Assembly (NCBI GenBank): GCA_020633315.1
Contig: JACKDV010000010.1
Coordinates: forward strand, 124,001-188,000
DNA from: Myxococcales bacterium
GTDB lineage: Bacteria; Myxococcota_A; Polyangia; Nannocystales; Nannocystaceae
DNA length: 64,000 nucleotides
Direction: 5' to 3'
Shown: one piece after another, positions 26,080 to 38,419 of the stretch
How the letters are laid out: each line of letters starts with the position of its first letter
How positions within the stretch are numbered: position 1 is the first letter of the stretch
Position numbers and translations under genes: made by a program
The notes under the pieces: generated by a model
What the model saw: only the letters and a program-made list of their open reading frames with translations
What the model was told of the DNA's origin: nothing
Database searches by the model: none

Positions 26080-27642
26080 GTGCCGCGCCGCCCCGTGGAT
26101 CCGTGCGTCGTCTCGGCCGCCGCGATGCTCCTGCTCGCGCTGGGCTGTCGCGATCGCGACGCGCCGATGGGCGAGACCGAGTCGGCCACCGATGGCAGCG
26201 AGGGGGCGAGCGACTCCGAGCCGGGCTCGGACACCGGAGCGACCGCCTGCGTCGCGGGCGAGACCCGTCCCTGCTACGAGGGACCTCCGGGCACGCAGGG
26301 GCTCGGCATCTGCCGCGCGGGCGAGCAGAGCTGTGCGGCCGATGGCTCGGGCTGGCTGGCCTGCGAGGAGCAGGTGCAGCCCGAGCCCGCCGAGCTCTGC
26401 CAGACCCCACAGGACGACGACTGCGACGGCACGCCGAGCTGCGAGCCCGTGGTCTCGTGGTGGCAGCAGTTCCCCGCGTCGGCGCTGCAGGCCGTGATCG
26501 ATGCCGAGGGGCACCTGGTGATCGCCGGCGTGGCCGGCTTCGGCGAGCTGCAGGGCGTGGAGCTGGAGGGCTTCTTCCTGCTCGAGCTCGACGAGACCGG
26601 CGAGCTGCTGTGGCATCGCCCGGTGGGCGACGGGAGCTCGATGTCGTTCGCCGGCCTGATGGTCGACGACGACGGCTCGATCACCATCGCCGGCTACTAC
26701 GAGGGGGAGCCCGACTTCGGCGGCGGGCCGCTGCCGCCGGGGGGCTTCGCCACGGCCTACATGGCGCGCTACGACGGCGACGGCGAGCACCGGTGGAGCC
26801 GAAGCGAGGACTTCTCCTCGATCACCGGGCTCACCCGCGATCGCGACGGCACGCTCGTCGTGGTGGGGCGCGACGAGGACTTCGACCCCGAGGGCTACTA
26901 CGAGCGCCTGATCGTCGCCGGGCACGACCCCGAGCAGGGGCTGCCGCAGTGGACCCTCGAGGGCACGGGCATCGGCGGCCTGTTCGACGCCGGCATGAGC
27001 ATCGTCGCCACCGAGGCGGGCGAGCTGGTGGTCGCGGCGGTGATGGGACCCGACGGGAGCACCGCGCCCACGATCGCCGGCACGCCGATCGAGCTCCTCG
27101 AGTACGGCCCGCTGCTGCTGCGCCTCGATCGGGTGAGCGGCCTGCTGGGCCAGCGCGCGCCCTACGAGGAGGCTCCGCAGGGCCTGTCCAACCCGCGGCT
27201 GTTCACCCGACCCGGCGGCACCCTGGAGCTGGTGAGCAACGCCTACGGCGGCGGGCTGGGCCAGACGATCATCCTGTCGCGCTACGACGCGGGGCTCGAG
27301 CCGCTCGGGGAGGTGCGCCTCGGCGACGATGCCTGGGCCAGCGGCGCCGCGCCCTCGCCCGACGGGACCACCGTGCTCGGGGTGGCGTTCTCCGGTGAGC
27401 TCGAGCTGGGGCCCATCGGGGTGGGGCTGCCCACCTTCGGCCCGGGGCTTGCGATCGCGGCAGTGGACGAGCACGGCAACGGGCGCTGGGTGGAGCCGCT
27501 CTACCAGGACTCGTTCCTCGAGCTCGGGACCCTCGCGGTGGGAGCCGACGGGCAGGTGGCGGTGATGGCCACCGTGTCGGGCGCGGCCACGCTGGCCGGC
27601 GAGCTGGTCTACGGCTCCTTCCTCGCGGTGCTGCACCCCTGA
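26080..27642 (+). CDS. lipoprotein with Cys-rich lead-in and beta-propeller-like repeats
   Basis: 520 residues. GTG 26080 gives a signal ending in a lipobox (SAAAMLLLALGC). A Ser/Asp/Glu linker and a Cys-rich segment follow (CYEGPPGTQGLGICRAGEQS, DDDCDGTPSCE). The rest consists of repeated strands with a VIDAEGHLVIAGVAG-type pattern about every 50-60 residues (GLMVDDDGSITIAGYYEG, GLTRDRDGTLVVVGRD, LAVGADGQVAVMATVS), as expected of a beta-propeller of the kind found in myxobacterial secreted proteins. Probably exposed on the cell surface; function unknown. GTG 26071 or ATG 26038 are alternatives. Confidence 0.72.
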   Translation: MPRRPVDPCVVSAAAMLLLALGCRDRDAPMGETESATDGSEGASDSEPGSDTGATACVAGETRPCYEGPPGTQGLGICRAGEQSCAADGSGWLACEEQVQPEPAELCQTPQDDDCDGTPSCEPVVSWWQQFPASALQAVIDAEGHLVIAGVAGFGELQGVELEGFFLLELDETGELLWHRPVGDGSSMSFAGLMVDDDGSITIAGYYEGEPDFGGGPLPPGGFATAYMARYDGDGEHRWSRSEDFSSITGLTRDRDGTLVVVGRDEDFDPEGYYERLIVAGHDPEQGLPQWTLEGTGIGGLFDAGMSIVATEAGELVVAAVMGPDGSTAPTIAGTPIELLEYGPLLLRLDRVSGLLGQRAPYEEAPQGLSNPRLFTRPGGTLELVSNAYGGGLGQTIILSRYDAGLEPLGEVRLGDDAWASGAAPSPDGTTVLGVAFSGELELGPIGVGLPTFGPGLAIAAVDEHGNGRWVEPLYQDSFLELGTLAVGADGQVAVMATVSGAATLAGELVYGSFLAVLHP

Positions 27643-27840
27643 GCGCGCCGAGGGCGAGGAGGACCGTGGGATCCTCGCTCGATCGCACGGGCTGGATCGG
27701 TCCTCGACCTCGTCGTCTTCCCGGCGGCCCCGGGCGCTCGGCCCCGGGCCCGCGAATGCGGCGGCAGGTGTCCGTGCAACCTTCGTGGTCCCCCACCGTG
27801 ATCTCGCGCTCGGGCGATCGCGCTGATAGAAACGGATCCG

Positions 27841-28281
27841 ATGGCCTCCACGCTCTCCGCCTTCCTCGAGCGCTACCGACGCGCATTCGCGGGGGAGAAC
27901 GTGAGGGCGCTGGCCGAGCTCGTCCACGTGCCGTGCTTGGTGATGGGCCCGCAGGTGCATGCGATCACCTCGACCGAGATGCTGCTCGAGAGCCTCCAGC
28001 GGCAGCTCGAGCGTCACCAGCAGGCGGGGGTGGCCGACGCCCGCTTCCGGCTGCTGGGGCACCGCCGCATCGAGGCGCGCTACATGACGGTCGACGTGGG
28101 CTGGGAGATGCGCAACGCCGCCGGCGACGTGGTGTGGGAGTTCGCGCTGATGTACACGCTCACGGCGCCCGAGCGCGGCTGGAAGATCGTGGCGGTGGCT
28201 CCCCTCGAGCCGGGGCTCACGGTGTCCAACCCCACGGGGGCGCACGAGATCCCGGCCTCGCTGCTCGGGCGCGGCACCTGA
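27841..28281 (+). CDS. NTF2-like/SnoaL-type protein
   Basis: 146 residues. The composition and order (FLERYRRAFAGENVRALAEL, then WEMRNAAGDVVWEFALMYTL) fit the NTF2-like alpha+beta cone, a fold used by SnoaL cyclases, ketosteroid isomerase and many unknown proteins. No catalytic residue can be assigned. It starts at ATG 27841 after a 198-bp gap in which I see no gene, and converges on the TerB gene with a hairpin between. Confidence 0.7.
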   Translation: MASTLSAFLERYRRAFAGENVRALAELVHVPCLVMGPQVHAITSTEMLLESLQRQLERHQQAGVADARFRLLGHRRIEARYMTVDVGWEMRNAAGDVVWEFALMYTLTAPERGWKIVAVAPLEPGLTVSNPTGAHEIPASLLGRGT

Positions 28282-28283
28282 GG

Positions 28284-28306
28284 CGGCTCGAGCGAAGGGC
28301 GAGCCG
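28284..28306. terminator. hairpin between convergent NTF2-like and TerB genes
   Basis: CGGCTCG (28284-28290) pairs with CGAGCCG (28300-28306) across a 9-nt loop, inside the 34-bp gap between two convergent stops. Confidence 0.45.
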
Positions 28307-28315
28307 TGCTCGCCC

Positions 28316-28711
28316 TCAGGCTTGCTCGAGCCCGAAGGTCTTGGCCACCGCGCGCACGAAGTGACGCTCGCGCGAGCTGAGGGTGCCGTCGGCCGCGACG
28401 ATGCTGGTCAGCTCGTCCACCAGCTCGTGCTTGGCTCGCTCCGAGAGCGTGCGCCCCAGCAGCTCGGCGGCCTCCACCACCTTGGCCAGGCGGCTCTCGG
28501 CGTCGTGGGGCTGGGCCAGCTCCGCGGACACCTGCGCCACCACCCGCTCGCCGTAGCTCGGCGCGAGCTCGCGGGTGTGCCGGCGGGTGAGCTCGAGGAT
28601 CCGGTGGGCCTCGGCCTCGTCGAGATCCCCGTCGGGGAGCTTGCTGCACGCGAGGTACAGCAGGATGACGGCCTCGAAGGTGCGGGAGTCGGCGTCCTTC
28701 ACCGTGGTCAC
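28316..28711 (-). CDS. TerB family tellurite-resistance-like protein
   Basis: 131 residues, the usual TerB length. The helical repeats show the family pattern: LLYLACSKLPDGDLDEAEAH near residue 20 and VAADGTLSSRERHFVRAVAK near residue 110, each an acidic turn (DGDLDEAE, DGTLSSRE) that binds metal in TerB relatives. Members occur in stress and tellurite systems and sit at the membrane or in the cytosol. The start is GTG 28711 or GTG 28702; the upstream frame belongs to antisense DNA. No other ter gene is nearby. Confidence 0.78.
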   Translation of the reverse strand: MTTVKDADSRTFEAVILLYLACSKLPDGDLDEAEAHRILELTRRHTRELAPSYGERVVAQVSAELAQPHDAESRLAKVVEAAELLGRTLSERAKHELVDELTSIVAADGTLSSRERHFVRAVAKTFGLEQA

Positions 28712-28810
28712 GGCGGCACGATACTCGATCGCCGAGGGGCCCGCCCCGCCGGCCGGGGGGCGCCCCGGGGGCTCGGGAATACGCGCCGCGCGATGGGCGT
28801 GCAGGCGGTG

Positions 28811-29749
28811 ATGCGTGCCGCCGCGATCGCCTCGACCCTGCTCGGCCCCCTCCTGCTCGGCTGCATGGCCCCGCCCGAGGCCGAGGAGCTGGTGCTGGCC
28901 GAGGCCGAGCCGCTCGATCCCGGCGAGCTGTTCACCATCCCCGAGGGCGCGCCCGAGCCCCCGGTGGCGGAGCCCGAGGAGCCTCCGCCTCCGAGCGTGG
29001 TCGACGAGGGTCCCGGGGACCGGCCGCGCTTCGTGCTCGCCCCCGAGCGCGAGGGCTGCCCCGTGGTCTCGACCGAGGGCTTCCCCGCGATCTCGCTCGA
29101 CGGCTCCCAGGTGGTGGTGCCTCGTGCCTTCCACGAGCAGCTCAGCATGACCCCCGGCTCGCTCGAGCTGCAGTGGCACGACGTGGCGCTCGGCTCGGTG
29201 GTGCGCAGCGAGCCCGTGGTGACCGACGAGCTCGTGCTCGACGACGACGCGCGCTGCGAGCCCGCCGCGACCCTCGCGGTGACGCGCCGCGCGGAGCAGC
29301 GCAACCGCGAGCTCGCGGCCGGCCGGTGGCGCTCCCTGGAGGAGCTGCCGCTCGAGTACTTCGACCCCTCCTCCCACATCATCGAGGCCTATCGCGAGGA
29401 GCACCCGCCCGGCGAGCGTGGGCCGCAGGTGATCCAGCAGCACGGCGAGCTCGTGCTGCGCATCGTGGGGGCCCGCGTGCTCGAGCGCCACCCGGTGGCG
29501 CCGCACGTCCACGGCACGCCCTTCCGCGTGTTCGGGGATCGCCAGACCGGCACCGTGGTGGTGGTGAGCGTGGGCTGTGCGGGCGACTCCTGCACCTGCG
29601 ATCCCAGCGTCACCGCGCAGGTGATGCACTGGAGCCCCGAGACCTTCGCGGCGATCGAGCGGCGGCCCTGCAAAGGCGAGGGCGGCTACTGCGAGCCCAT
29701 CGACTACGACTACCCCTTCGAGGGCGTGGGCGGGGCCTGGTCGATCTAG
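28811..29749 (+). CDS. lipoprotein of unknown function
   Basis: 312 residues. The signal MRAAAIASTLLGPLLLGC ends in a lipobox; ATG 28793 would add MGVQAV. A Pro/Glu-rich linker follows (PEPPVAEPEEPPPPSVVDEG). The mature part has a conserved-looking segment with His, Asp and Cys (APHVHGTPFRVFGDRQTG, then SVGCAGDSCTCDPSVTA), but no family is recognised. It converges on the polyprenol-kinase-like gene with a 2-bp gap, so the termination signals must be inside the genes. Confidence 0.72.
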   Translation: MRAAAIASTLLGPLLLGCMAPPEAEELVLAEAEPLDPGELFTIPEGAPEPPVAEPEEPPPPSVVDEGPGDRPRFVLAPEREGCPVVSTEGFPAISLDGSQVVVPRAFHEQLSMTPGSLELQWHDVALGSVVRSEPVVTDELVLDDDARCEPAATLAVTRRAEQRNRELAAGRWRSLEELPLEYFDPSSHIIEAYREEHPPGERGPQVIQQHGELVLRIVGARVLERHPVAPHVHGTPFRVFGDRQTGTVVVVSVGCAGDSCTCDPSVTAQVMHWSPETFAAIERRPCKGEGGYCEPIDYDYPFEGVGGAWSI

Positions 29750-29751
29750 CC

Positions 29752-30738
29752 TCAGCCCCAGGGCGAGGCGCCGAGCAGGAGCATCGTGGCCGTCGCGGCC
29801 GCGGCCGCGGTGAGGGGGATCGACAGGTTGTCGTCCACCCGACGGCTGAGCAGCTCGGCCATCCCGCCCGCGAGCGCGGCGGCCAGCGCCGTGGCCCAAG
29901 CCACCCCCGGCGTGAGCGAGTGCTCCACCAGCTGCATCGCCCCCATCGCGGCCAGCGTGCCCACCGCGACGAACACGGCCGTGCCCTCCAGGGTGCGCCC
30001 GTTGACCAGACGCACCCGCCCCCAGCGACGCCCGGCGATGCCGGCGAGCGGATCGCCGAAGCCGAGCACCGCCACCGCCACCACGCACAGCAGCGGCGAG
30101 AAGGTGAGGGTGAGCAATAGGAGCGCGGTCATGTACCAGGTGGCCGAGTTCACCCGGAACCGCTCCTGCTCGTGGGCGATGATGTCGAAGAAGCGCATCA
30201 TCGCCTGGTTGGCGCGCGGCGAGATCCGGCGCGTGGTCTCCATCGTCCAGGCCCACAGCGCGAAGCCGGCGGCGGCCCAGGGGAGCTGGCGGGGCGTGAG
30301 CAGCACGACCAGCGCCAGGCAGATCGCAGCCGCGCCGGCGTGGAGGATCGAGCGCGCGTAGTTGGTGGGACGCAGCTCGGGCACCTTCACCCGCTCGGTG
30401 CGGAGGGCGGTGGCGAAGCCGGTGTAGGTCTCGCGGAGCTGCGCCTTGAGCTCGGCCCAGCGCTTGGAGGCCGGCTCCGCGGGCGCGTCGTCGGTGCTGC
30501 TGAACAGCTCGGGGCCGAAGTCCCGCAGCAGCGCGGCCACGCGATCGATGCTCTCGGCCACGCTCTGCGGCAGCGTCCACTCGGCGGCGAGCAGCTCGTC
30601 GAGCATGCGCCCCGCGGCCTCGAGCTTGGCGCGCACCAGCTCGGGCGCCTGGATCCGCAGGTCGAGCGCGCGAAACAACCCGTGCAGCTCGACGGCGAGG
30701 GCGTGGGACAGCTCGAGGGTCGCGACCTGGGCAGTCAT
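29752..30738 (-). CDS. diacylglycerol/polyprenol kinase-like membrane protein
   Basis: 328 residues. The first 135 residues are soluble and helical. Six or so membrane helices follow (SILHAGAAAICLALVVLL, YMTALLLLTLTFSPLLCVVA, GTAVFVAVGTLAAMGAMQL). The loop GFGDPLAGIAGRRWGRVR (about residues 238-255) matches the conserved G-D-x-x-A-x-x-x-G-x-x-x-G signature of the Sec59/DGK1/VTE5 polyprenol and phytol kinase family, related to CTP-dependent lipid kinases. It probably phosphorylates an isoprenoid or lipid alcohol in the membrane; substrate unknown. ATG 30738 is the best start. The cytosolic N-terminal extension is unusual for the family. Confidence 0.75.
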   Translation of the reverse strand: MTAQVATLELSHALAVELHGLFRALDLRIQAPELVRAKLEAAGRMLDELLAAEWTLPQSVAESIDRVAALLRDFGPELFSSTDDAPAEPASKRWAELKAQLRETYTGFATALRTERVKVPELRPTNYARSILHAGAAAICLALVVLLTPRQLPWAAAGFALWAWTMETTRRISPRANQAMMRFFDIIAHEQERFRVNSATWYMTALLLLTLTFSPLLCVVAVAVLGFGDPLAGIAGRRWGRVRLVNGRTLEGTAVFVAVGTLAAMGAMQLVEHSLTPGVAWATALAAALAGGMAELLSRRVDDNLSIPLTAAAAATATMLLLGASPWG

Positions 30739-30872
30739 CGGTGGACACCCGACGAGGGCGATGCGTGATGCTAGGGCGGTTTCCGAGCTCCGGGCCATGA
30801 GAAGCCCCACGAGCCCCGGCGGCTGGCTCGGATCCCGATGTCGCGTCTCGAGTGACGACGCCGTGACGGCCG

Positions 30873-31143
30873 ATGTTGCGGCGTTCCCGGCGCCCCCAGC
30901 CCCGAGCCCCGCCCTCGCCCCTGCCCCGGCCTGCGACCCCCACCGAGCCCCCGGCGGTGCCGGCCCCGTGTGAGGTCGATCCCGCGGCGCTCGACGAGCG
31001 CGGCCCGAGCAGATCCTGCGGCTGGGCTGCGCCACCTCGACCTGCGCTTGGCCGAGCGCGCTCCGCCGGCCGCCGTCGATGCCTCCACGGGGGGCGAGGG
31101 CGACCTGCGGAGCGCCACGGTGCGGCCTCCGATGACCTGCTAG
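30873..31143 (+). pseudogene. possible short frameshifted gene remnant
   Basis: The 401-bp gap 30739-31139 holds no intact gene. A reading frame from ATG 30873 (MLRRSRRPQPRAPPSPLPRP, later APCEVDPAALDER) has G/C-rich third positions, but after about 31010 the protein-like frame is the next one (RADPAAGLRHLDLRLAERAP), ending at TAG 31141-31143. A +1 shift would join them into a peptide of about 90 residues. It overlaps the stop of the RRM gene on the other strand. The evidence is composition only; it may be non-coding. Confidence 0.22.
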
Positions 31144-31631
31144 CGGCTGCGCTCGGTGGCCTGACGGACGACGAGCGAGCGACCCTCGAACTCCTCGCCG
31201 TTGAGCTGCTTGATGGCCTCGGCCGCGTCCTTGCGGTCGGCCATCGTCACGAAGCCGAAGCCGCGCGAGTCCCCGGTGTCGCGATCGAGCACCACCACCG
31301 CGTCGTTGACCGGGCCGATCTTCTCGAACTTCTCGCGGAGCTGATCGGTGGTGACCGACCACGAGAGCCCGCCGATGAACAGACGGGAGGGCAGGGTCTT
31401 GCGACCGCCCGGACCGGTGTCCTCGCTCTCCTCCTCGCCGGGCATCATCCGGCGGACGACGTCGTCGGCGGACATCAGCCCGCCCTGGAGCTCCTCGACG
31501 GTGGCAATGGGGATGTTGTCCCCGGACGAAGCGGAGCGCTCGCGCTTGCGGAGCTCCTTCTGCTTCTTCTTCTTTGCCTTCTCGATTTCGCGTTGCCGCT
31601 TGCCAGCCGAGTAGTTGCTGTTCTTTGCCAT
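31140..31631 (-). CDS. RNA-binding RRM protein
   Basis: 163 residues. The N-terminal 35 residues are extremely basic (AGKRQREIEKAKKKKQKELR). The C-terminal 80 residues are one RNA recognition motif: RNP2 is RLFIGGLSWSV (about residue 83) and RNP1 is RGFGFVTMADR (about residue 122). Bacterial single-RRM proteins bind structured or AU-rich RNA and are often cold- or stress-induced. The extra lysine tail probably strengthens RNA contact. It is monocistronic, with a near-consensus promoter about 60 bp upstream and a small CGGGG/CCCCG hairpin in the leader. Confidence 0.9.
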   Translation of the reverse strand: MAKNSNYSAGKRQREIEKAKKKKQKELRKRERSASSGDNIPIATVEELQGGLMSADDVVRRMMPGEEESEDTGPGGRKTLPSRLFIGGLSWSVTTDQLREKFEKIGPVNDAVVVLDRDTGDSRGFGFVTMADRKDAAEAIKQLNGEEFEGRSLVVRQATERSR

Positions 31632-31688
31632 CGACGTCGTCGCGTGCTTTCTGCGGGGATCCGACCCCCGTGGGTACTTGCGACGACT

Positions 31689-31717
31689 GAGCTAGCGTGC
31701 CGGGTGCCGGCTGTCAA
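31689..31717 (-). promoter_or_regulatory. candidate sigma-70-type promoter of the RRM gene
   Basis: On the minus strand a perfect -35 TTGACA (31712-31717) is followed after 17 bp by TAGCTC (31689-31694), a weak -10. The predicted leader before ATG 31631 is about 50 nt. The -35 match and exact spacing are striking in DNA of this GC content. Confidence 0.5.
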
Positions 31718-31817
31718 ATGTCCAGGCCCGCAGGTGCGTCGATCCCGCTGTGGATCGAGCGGCCGATGGGGACATCCCGGTTCCTGCGCCGAGAGCTCGG
31801 CCCAGGGGGGGTCGGTG

Positions 31818-35852
<4,035 letters not shown>

Positions 35853-35943
35853 CGACAGGGAACGACCAGGGTCGAGGATATCACGGGGTTCGCGCTGCGA
35901 AGCCCCGTAACCGAGGGGGGCATGGTGACGTAGGCTCGCGTCG

Positions 35944-36477
35944 ATGAGCTCCTCCCTCCCCATCCACGACCTCACCGTGTTCCAGATGTCCAAGATGCTG
36001 CGCAACCTCGATGGGTGGCTCGGCAAGGCCGAGGACTACGCCAAGGAGAAGGGCTTCGAGGTCGACGTCCTGCTCCAGGCTCGACTCGCGCCCGACATGT
36101 TCCCGCTGGCGCGGCAGGTGCAGGCCGCGTGCGACAACGCCAAGTTCGGAGCGGCTCGGCTCAGCGGCATCGAGGCGCCCGCACACCCCGACGAGGAGAA
36201 GACGATCGCCGAGCTGCGCGAGCGAATCCGCTCCGCCCTCGCCTACCTCGAGACGGTGACCCCCGAGGGGCTGGCCGAGTCCGGCGATCGCGAGATCCAG
36301 CTCCCCTTCGTCCAGGGCAAGGCGTGCAAGGGCCGCGACTACCTGCTGGAGTTCGTGATGCCCAACTTCTACTTCCACATCACCACCGCGTACGCGATCC
36401 TCCGTCACAACGGCGTGCCGCTGGGCAAGTACGACTACATCGGCGGGATCAAGATGTACGACGTGGAGACCGGCTGA
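35944..36477 (+). CDS. DUF1993 family protein
   Basis: 177 residues, matching the family length. The N-terminus (SLPIHDLTVFQMSKMLRNLD), the middle (LAPDMFPLARQVQAACDNAK) and the C-terminus (VMPNFYFHITTAYAILRHNG, then PLGKYDYIGGIKMYDVETG) fit DUF1993, a DinB-like four-helix-bundle family with unclear activity. The conserved His in the FHITTAY segment is present and could bind metal. It runs divergent to the large ATPase gene with about 90 bp between starts, and 144 bp lies before the SDR gene. Confidence 0.88.
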   Translation: MSSSLPIHDLTVFQMSKMLRNLDGWLGKAEDYAKEKGFEVDVLLQARLAPDMFPLARQVQAACDNAKFGAARLSGIEAPAHPDEEKTIAELRERIRSALAYLETVTPEGLAESGDREIQLPFVQGKACKGRDYLLEFVMPNFYFHITTAYAILRHNGVPLGKYDYIGGIKMYDVETG

Positions 36478-36621
36478 GCGAATGGGTCTCGCTGGGCTCG
36501 CGCCAGCGGTACCCTCGATGCAGCAATCTCGCGGCGGCCCCTCGCCGTCGCGGCACACCCCGGGCCTCCCCACCTCGGGGAGGGCCTCGTCGAGGCCGGC
36601 ACCAGGGGAGCGGAGCATGCG

Positions 36622-37509
36622 ATGAGACGAGTACTGGTCACCGGGGCGAACAAGGGCATCGGCCTGGCGCTGGTCGAGGCGATCCTGCGCGAGCACGACG
36701 ACACCTTCGTGTGGCTGGGCTCGCGCGACCGAGGGCGAGGAGAGGCTGCACGCGCCGGGCTGCTGCGGGCCGAGCCGAGCTGGGCCGATCGCGTGGCGGT
36801 GCTCGAGCTCGACGTGGCGAGCGATGCCTCGGTGGCCGCGGCGGCACGCACGGTGGCCGAGCGCCACGCCGGCGAGCCGAGCCCGCTCCATGCCGTGGTG
36901 AGCAACGCCGGGATCGGGATCGGCATGAGCGACCTGCGGGCGGTGCTCGAGGTCAACACCCTCGGCGTGCGGCGGGTGTGCGAGGCGTTCCTGCCCCTGC
37001 TGCGCCCGGCGGGCGGCCGCATCGTCAACCTCACCTCGGCCTCGGGTCCCAGCTTCGTGAGCGGCTGCAGCCCCGAGCGCCAGCGCTTCCTCGTCGATCC
37101 CACGATCACCTGGCCCCGGCTCGAGGCCTTCCTCGAGGAGTGCCTGGCCCTGCGGGGCGCGGCGGCCTTCGAGGCGAAGGGCCTGGGGGACGGCAGCCCC
37201 TACGGCCTGTCGAAGGCCTGCGCCAATGCCTACACCGTGCTGCTGGCTCGCGAGCACCCGGGCCTGCGGATCAACGCCTGCACCCCGGGCTTCATCGAGA
37301 CCGACCTCACCCGCGCGTACCTCGAGTCCTCGGGCAAGACCGCCCAGCAGCTCGGGATGAAGCCCCCGGCCGAGGGCACGCGAGCGCCCATGTTCCTGCT
37401 CTTCGGCGAGCCGCAGGGCAACGGGCGCTACTACGGCAGCGACGCCCAGCGCAGCCCGCTGGACCGCTACCGCTCGCCCGGCAGCCCGCCCTACACCGGC
37501 GAGCCCTGA
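36622..37509 (+). CDS. short-chain dehydrogenase/reductase, carbonyl-reductase-like
   Basis: 295 residues. The NADP-binding start VLVTGANKGIGLALVEAIL is close to the human carbonyl reductase motif; the active site has Ser in LTSASGPSF and the YxxxK pair in GSPYGLSKACANAY (about residues 195-205). The strand after the first helix carries a basic residue (LGSRDRGRG), consistent with NADPH. SDRs of this branch reduce carbonyl compounds. The start has GGAG 8-9 bp upstream. A strong hairpin lies directly downstream at 37517-37551. Substrate unknown. Confidence 0.88.
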   Translation: MRRVLVTGANKGIGLALVEAILREHDDTFVWLGSRDRGRGEAARAGLLRAEPSWADRVAVLELDVASDASVAAAARTVAERHAGEPSPLHAVVSNAGIGIGMSDLRAVLEVNTLGVRRVCEAFLPLLRPAGGRIVNLTSASGPSFVSGCSPERQRFLVDPTITWPRLEAFLEECLALRGAAAFEAKGLGDGSPYGLSKACANAYTVLLAREHPGLRINACTPGFIETDLTRAYLESSGKTAQQLGMKPPAEGTRAPMFLLFGEPQGNGRYYGSDAQRSPLDRYRSPGSPPYTGEP

Positions 37510-38246
37510 GGGAGCCCGTGGATCCACCTGGCGACTTGCAGGTGGTCCACGAGCTCGTCGTTGCCTACGAACACGAGTCGGGTCCGCGCAGCTAGGCCGG
37601 CATCTGCGGCAGGAGGACGATCTGCACGGTCCCTCCTCGCCCCTTCCGCTGAACGTTGCAGATCCGCGACTTCTGGGCGGGGCCGACCGGAAGGCTGGGG
37701 CACGGCGGGCGACCGACCAAGCGAAACGCAGTCGGTGCAGTTGACCGGATACACGCCGGGGTTGCCCGAGTTCTCCTGCAGCGCCCGATTGTAGATGGAG
37801 TCGATGGGCTCGTTGTCGGGGCCGTAGGTCCAGCCCTCCTTCGGGTCGACCTTGATGGCCATGTAGCAGTTGACACCATTGACACAGCTGATGTCGAACG
37901 CCTCCATGCAGGGCTTCTTCGGATTGAGGGTGAACTCGGCGATGTTGGTCCCGGTCTCGCCGTGGTGGAAGTCCGCCCCCGGCACGGGACACTGCGGCGG
38001 GATGTAGAAGCTGACGTTGCCGCTCAGGCACTTGCCGCCGGGATCGAGCTCCTGCACCTTCCCGGCGCCCAGCACGAGCTTGCCCTGTAGCGCGTGGGTG
38101 CGGTCGAGGAACGGGAAGTGCTCCACGCCCACCGGCTCGGGGCAGCACTCGTTGCGGTGATTGCCGGCGGCGAAGGTCACGTAGACCTCCACCTCCTGCG
38201 CGGTGTCGTTGTAGATGCTCAGTTTCGTGTCGCTCGTGGTGCTCAT
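37491..38246 (-). CDS. Cys-rich protein of unknown function, C-terminus frameshifted
   Basis: The intact reading frame gives 251 residues. The first 165 look natural: an N-terminal beta-strand (TKLSIYNDTAQEVEVYVTF), ECCPEPVGVEHFPFLDR, and paired Cys later (CMEAFDISCVNGVNCYMAI, PVNCTDC). No family is certain; a thaumatin-like beta-sandwich is possible. After VNCTDCVSLG the frame turns Pro/Arg-rich, while another frame continues with a protein-like end (KSRICNVQRKGRGGTVQIVL, stop at 37592). A duplicated GGTC at 37711-37718 explains the shift. ATG 38246 is preceded by GGAG. The protein has no signal peptide despite its Cys. Confidence 0.7.
   Translation of the reverse strand: MSTTSDTKLSIYNDTAQEVEVYVTFAAGNHRNECCPEPVGVEHFPFLDRTHALQGKLVLGAGKVQELDPGGKCLSGNVSFYIPPQCPVPGADFHHGETGTNIAEFTLNPKKPCMEAFDISCVNGVNCYMAIKVDPKEGWTYGPDNEPIDSIYNRALQENSGNPGVYPVNCTDCVSLGRSPAVPQPSGRPRPEVADLQRSAEGARRDRADRPPAADAGLAARTRLVFVGNDELVDHLQVARWIHGLPQGSPV
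37517..37551. terminator. strong hairpin between SDR and Cys-rich genes
   Basis: CGTGGA-T-CCACCTG (37517-37530) pairs with CAGGTGGTCCACG (37539-37551) over an 8-nt loop: 13 bp with one bulged T. It lies 7 bp after the SDR stop. It also lies beyond the presumed original stop (37592) of the minus-strand gene, so it fits a bidirectional terminator. Confidence 0.6.
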
Positions 38247-38419
38247 GGTGTGCTCCACTCCGTGAGTGCATCGACGAGATCGTTTGGCTGCGCCGGGTCG
38301 CTCCCATTCTCGCGCTGGTCGAGTGCTCCCTCTCCAGTGACCAGGTCCGGGCCCTGTTGCGGGCCCCGAGGGGCGCTGCATGGTCAGCCGCGCGGGCCGG
38401 AGGTATCGTCTCGGCTCCG

